This document shows positions 56,506 to 64,000 of a stretch of 64,000 nt of DNA, piece by piece. The DNA comes from Streptomyces sp. NBC_01275. GTDB taxonomy: Bacteria > Actinomycetota > Actinomycetes > Streptomycetales > Streptomycetaceae. The number at the start of each line of letters is the position of its first letter. The stretch's first letter is position 1. A program made the translations under genes and the position numbers. Where the stretch lies: the NCBI RefSeq assembly GCF_026340655.1, contig NZ_JAPEOZ010000001.1, forward strand, positions 7,006,001 to 7,070,000, written 5' to 3'. The notes under the pieces are model-generated. The model was not told the DNA's origin. It saw nothing but the letters and a program-made list of their open reading frames with translations, and did no database searches.

Positions 56506-58191
56506 TTGAGTCATCCGCATCCCGAACTGGCCCCGCCCCCGCCGCTCCCCAAGGGCGGCCTCCGGGTCACCCCGCTCGGCGGGCTCGGCGAGATCGGCCG
56601 CAACATGACGGTCTTCGAGTACGGCGGCCGTCTGCTGATCGTCGACTGCGGAGTGCTCTTCCCCGAGGAGGAGCAGCCCGGAATCGACCTGATCCTGCCG
56701 GACTTCACGTCCATCCGAGACCGCCTCGACGACATCGAGGGCATCGTCCTCACGCACGGTCACGAGGACCACATCGGCGGCGTCCCCTACCTCCTCCGCG
56801 AGAAGCCGGACATTCCGCTGATCGGCTCCAAGCTGACCCTCGCACTGATCGAGGCGAAGCTCCAGGAGCACCGGATCCGCCCGTACACCCTCGAGGTGTC
56901 CGAGGGGAACCGTGAGCGCATCGGCCCCTTCGACTGCGAGTTCGTCGCGGTCAACCACTCGATCCCCGACGCCCTCGCCGTGGCGATCCGCACCCCCGCC
57001 GGCATGGTGGTCCACACGGGTGACTTCAAGATGGACCAGCTCCCGCTGGACAACCGTCTGACGGATCTCCACGCGTTCGCACGGCTGAGCGAGGAAGGCA
57101 TCGACCTCCTTCTCTCCGACTCGACGAACGCCGAAGTCCCCGGTTTCGTGCCGCCCGAGCGGGACATCTCCAACGTCCTGCGCACGGTCTTCGGCAACGC
57201 CCGCAAGCGGATCATCGTGGCCAGCTTCGCCAGCCACGTCCACCGCATCCAGCAGATCCTGGACACCGCGCACGAGTACGGCCGCCGGGTCGCCTTCGTG
57301 GGCCGCTCGATGGTCCGCAACATGGGCATCGCACGCGACCTCGGCTATCTGAAGGTCCCGCCGGGCCTGGTCGTGGACGTCAAGACCCTCGACGACCTCC
57401 CGGACCACGAGGTGGTCCTGGTCTGTACGGGCTCCCAGGGCGAGCCGATGGCGGCCCTGTCCCGCATGGCCAACCGCGACCACCAGATCCGCATCGTCCC
57501 CGGCGACACGGTGATCCTGGCGTCGTCGCTCATCCCCGGCAACGAGAACGCGGTCTACCGCGTGATCAACGGCCTGACCCGCTGGGGCGCGAACGTCGTC
57601 CACAAGGGCAACGCCAAGGTCCACGTCTCGGGCCACGCCTCCGCGGGCGAGCTGCTGTACTTCTACAACATCTGCCGCCCGAGGAACCTGATGCCGGTCC
57701 ACGGCGAGTGGCGTCACCTGCGCGCCAACGCCGAGCTGGGAGCCCTGACGGGCGTCCCGCACGACCGCATCGTCATCGCCGAGGACGGCGTCGTCGTCGA
57801 CCTCGTCGAGGGCAAGGCGAAGATCTCCGGCAAGGTCCAGGCGGGCTATGTCTACGTCGACGGCCTCTCGGTCGGCGACGTCGGCGAGCCGGCGCTGAAG
57901 GACCGGAAGATCCTCGGCGACGAGGGCATCATCTCGGTCTTCGTCGTCGTGGACTCCTCCACAGGCAAGATCACCGGCGGGCCGCATATCCAGGCCCGTG
58001 GCTCCGGCATCGACGACTCGGTCTTCTCGGACGTCATCCCGAGGATCGCCGAGGTCCTGGAGCGCTCGGCCCAGGACGGCGTGGTCGAGCCCCACCAGCT
58101 GCAGCAACTTATCCGCCGCACCCTGGGCAAGTGGGTCTCCGACAACTACCGCCGCAGGCCGATGATCCTCCCGGTCGTGGTGGAGGTCTGA
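56506..58191 (+). CDS. rnj: Ribonuclease J
   Basis: This 561-aa metallo-beta-lactamase/beta-CASP nuclease acts as 5' exonuclease and endonuclease on RNA. The zinc motif is LTHGHEDHIGG, with VNHSIPDALAV, VHTGDFKMDQ and the beta-CASP blocks SDSTNAE, FASHVHRIQQ, TGSQGEPMAAL and HVSGHASAGE, then HGEWRHL. The TTG at 56506 (protein MSHPHPEL) is chosen because GAGGAGAG sits 4 bases upstream. It follows dapA, as in most actinobacteria, and ends at a 20-bp terminator before the rRNA operon, whose products it probably helps to process. Confidence 0.95.
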   Translation: MSHPHPELAPPPPLPKGGLRVTPLGGLGEIGRNMTVFEYGGRLLIVDCGVLFPEEEQPGIDLILPDFTSIRDRLDDIEGIVLTHGHEDHIGGVPYLLREKPDIPLIGSKLTLALIEAKLQEHRIRPYTLEVSEGNRERIGPFDCEFVAVNHSIPDALAVAIRTPAGMVVHTGDFKMDQLPLDNRLTDLHAFARLSEEGIDLLLSDSTNAEVPGFVPPERDISNVLRTVFGNARKRIIVASFASHVHRIQQILDTAHEYGRRVAFVGRSMVRNMGIARDLGYLKVPPGLVVDVKTLDDLPDHEVVLVCTGSQGEPMAALSRMANRDHQIRIVPGDTVILASSLIPGNENAVYRVINGLTRWGANVVHKGNAKVHVSGHASAGELLYFYNICRPRNLMPVHGEWRHLRANAELGALTGVPHDRIVIAEDGVVVDLVEGKAKISGKVQAGYVYVDGLSVGDVGEPALKDRKILGDEGIISVFVVVDSSTGKITGGPHIQARGSGIDDSVFSDVIPRIAEVLERSAQDGVVEPHQLQQLIRRTLGKWVSDNYRRRPMILPVVVEV

Positions 58192-58222
58192 CGGACGGTA
58201 CGACCCAGTCGTACGCGTGAAC

Positions 58223-58266
58223 CTGGAGCGGGGCTCCTCGATTTGCATCGAGGAGCCCCGCTCCAG
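58223..58266 (+). terminator. 20-bp perfect hairpin after rnj
   Basis: The arms 58223-58242 and 58247-58266 pair without mismatch across TTGC. It starts 31 bp after the rnj stop and separates it from the rRNA operon. Confidence 0.9.
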
Positions 58267-58716
58267 TACGTTTACGGCTCCGCCTGAACGGGAACCCGGT
58301 TGCTTCGTGCACCGGAACCAGTCCCCGGGAGGGGCCGGGAAAACCGACTCAGAACTTCTGATAAAGTCGGAACCGCCGGAAAGGGAAACCGCGAAACAAA
58401 AGCGGGAACCTGGAAAGCACCGAGGAAATCGGATCGGAAAAGGATCTGATAGAGTCGGAAACGCAAGACCGAAGGGAAGCGCCCGGAGGAAAGCCTGAGA
58501 GAGTCTCTCGGGTGAGTACAAAGGAAGCGTCCGTTCCTTGAGAACTCAACAGCGTGCCAAAAATCAACGCCAGATATGTTGATACCCCGTCCCCGGCAGT
58601 GATAGCCGAGGATGAGGTTCCTTTGAAAAAAACACAGCGAGGACGCTGTGAACGGCCGGGCTTATTCCGCCTGACCGTTCCGCTCTCGTGTGTGTAGTCC
58701 CGATTACGGGAAAACA
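58267..58716 (+). promoter_or_regulatory. rRNA operon promoter and leader region
   Basis: This 450-bp region has no gene and is richer in A and G than its surroundings. CTGATAAAGTCGGAA (58358-58372) and CTGATAGAGTCGGAA (58446-58460), 88 bp apart, carry -10-like TAAAGT and TAGAGT boxes and are candidate tandem rrn promoters, though no TTGACA -35 is clear. Downstream, TTGAGAACTCAA (58538-58549) resembles the conserved element seen again before 23S rRNA (TTTGAGAACT near 60531), probably part of the antitermination and processing signals. Confidence 0.65.
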
Positions 58717-63688
<4,972 letters not shown>

Positions 63689-63776
63689 AGTTGCTCGCGT
63701 CCACTGTGTTGGTTCTGAAACCACGAACAGCCCCACGTCCGGTCACGGCGTGGTGCGGCTGAAACAGTTTCATAGT

Positions 63777-63895
63777 GTTTCGGTGGTCATAGCGTGAGGG
63801 AAACGCCCGGTTACATTCCGAACCCGGAAGCTAAGCCTCACAGCGCCGATGGTACTGCAGGGGGGACCCTGTGGGAGAGTAGGACACCGCCGAAC
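63777..63895 (+). rRNA. 5S ribosomal RNA
   Basis: About 119 nt starting GTTTCGGTGGTCATAGCG and ending near CACCGCCGAACA, whose ends pair to form helix I. It contains the conserved CCCGGTTACATTCCGAACCC block. It follows 23S by about 90 bp and is the last gene of the operon. Confidence 0.95.
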
Positions 63896-63903
63896 AATCT
63901 TTC

Positions 63904-63954
63904 AAAAAGGGTTGGGCCCTGAACTTCGGTTCAGAGTCCAACCCTTTTTTGTTT
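63904..63954 (+). terminator. Intrinsic terminator of the rRNA operon
   Basis: AAAAAGGGTTGG...CTGAAC pairs with GTTCAG...TCCAACCCTTTTTT around a TTCG-type loop, followed by TTTTTTGTTT. It is the only hairpin in the window with a clear U tract. The last 45 bp of the window show nothing recognisable. Confidence 0.92.
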
Positions 63955-64000
63955 CCTGTCACTTGTCGTTCACGTTCCGCCTCCAGCATCCACGGCATGG

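Overview
This window is a high-GC chromosomal segment of a Streptomyces (or very close actinobacterium). The evidence is strong GC-rich third-codon bias, many GTG and TTG starts, ATGA/GTGA gene overlaps, a Streptomyces-type 16S-23S-5S operon without a spacer tRNA, and a well-known core gene order: dxr, M50 protease, ispG, proS, then rimP-nusA-ylxR-infB-DUF503-rbfA-truB, ribF, rpsO-pnp-M16-dapB, thyX, dapA, rnj, rrn.

Region 1 (1-12.3 kb) is a xyloglucan-degradation cluster. It holds a GH74 xyloglucanase (5' end outside the window), GH42 beta-galactosidase, GH95 fucosidase-type enzyme and two secreted GH12 endoglucanases. On the minus strand are a GH31 alpha-xylosidase, a LacI regulator and a sulfotransferase. 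Two LacI-type operators 101 bp apart lie between lacI and the second GH12 gene. Together the enzymes would cut the backbone outside the cell and strip Fuc, Gal and Xyl side chains.

Region 2 (12.4-22.4 kb) has a long-chain-type acyl-CoA dehydrogenase behind a paired palindromic box, the MEP-pathway genes dxr and ispG around a RseP-like site-2 protease, an exact 60-bp tandem array, two GNAT acetyltransferases and proS.

Region 3 (22.5-28 kb) is a five-gene redox operon: a Ser-rich exported protein, ApbE flavin transferase, a haem ferric-reductase-like membrane protein, a NuoF-like flavoprotein and a 3-Cys ferredoxin. It is followed on the other strand by a kinase-fold protein without its catalytic residues, a DUF4439 ferritin-like protein and a Tat-type lipoprotein.

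Region 4 (28.2-40.4 kb) is the nusA-infB translation operon, truB and ribF. Between truB and ribF sits a 1227-aa protein combining a trypsin fold that lacks its catalytic Ser, a NACHT/STAND-like NTPase and a long C-terminal helical region.

Region 5 (40.4-47.6 kb) looks like the wreck of a type VII secretion (ESX) locus. An intact EspI-like ParA ATPase remains, next to an eccD pseudogene, a second broken gene crossed by a frame-shifting 13-bp array, three different short tandem arrays, and an intact membrane-anchored beta-propeller gene. No EccB, EccC, EccE, MycP or EsxA/B gene is present in the window.

Region 6 (47.9-64 kb) carries rpsO, pnp, an M16 protease, dapB, thyX, dapA, rnj and one complete rRNA operon with its leader and terminator. 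Functions are assigned from motifs and gene order read by eye; no database search was run.
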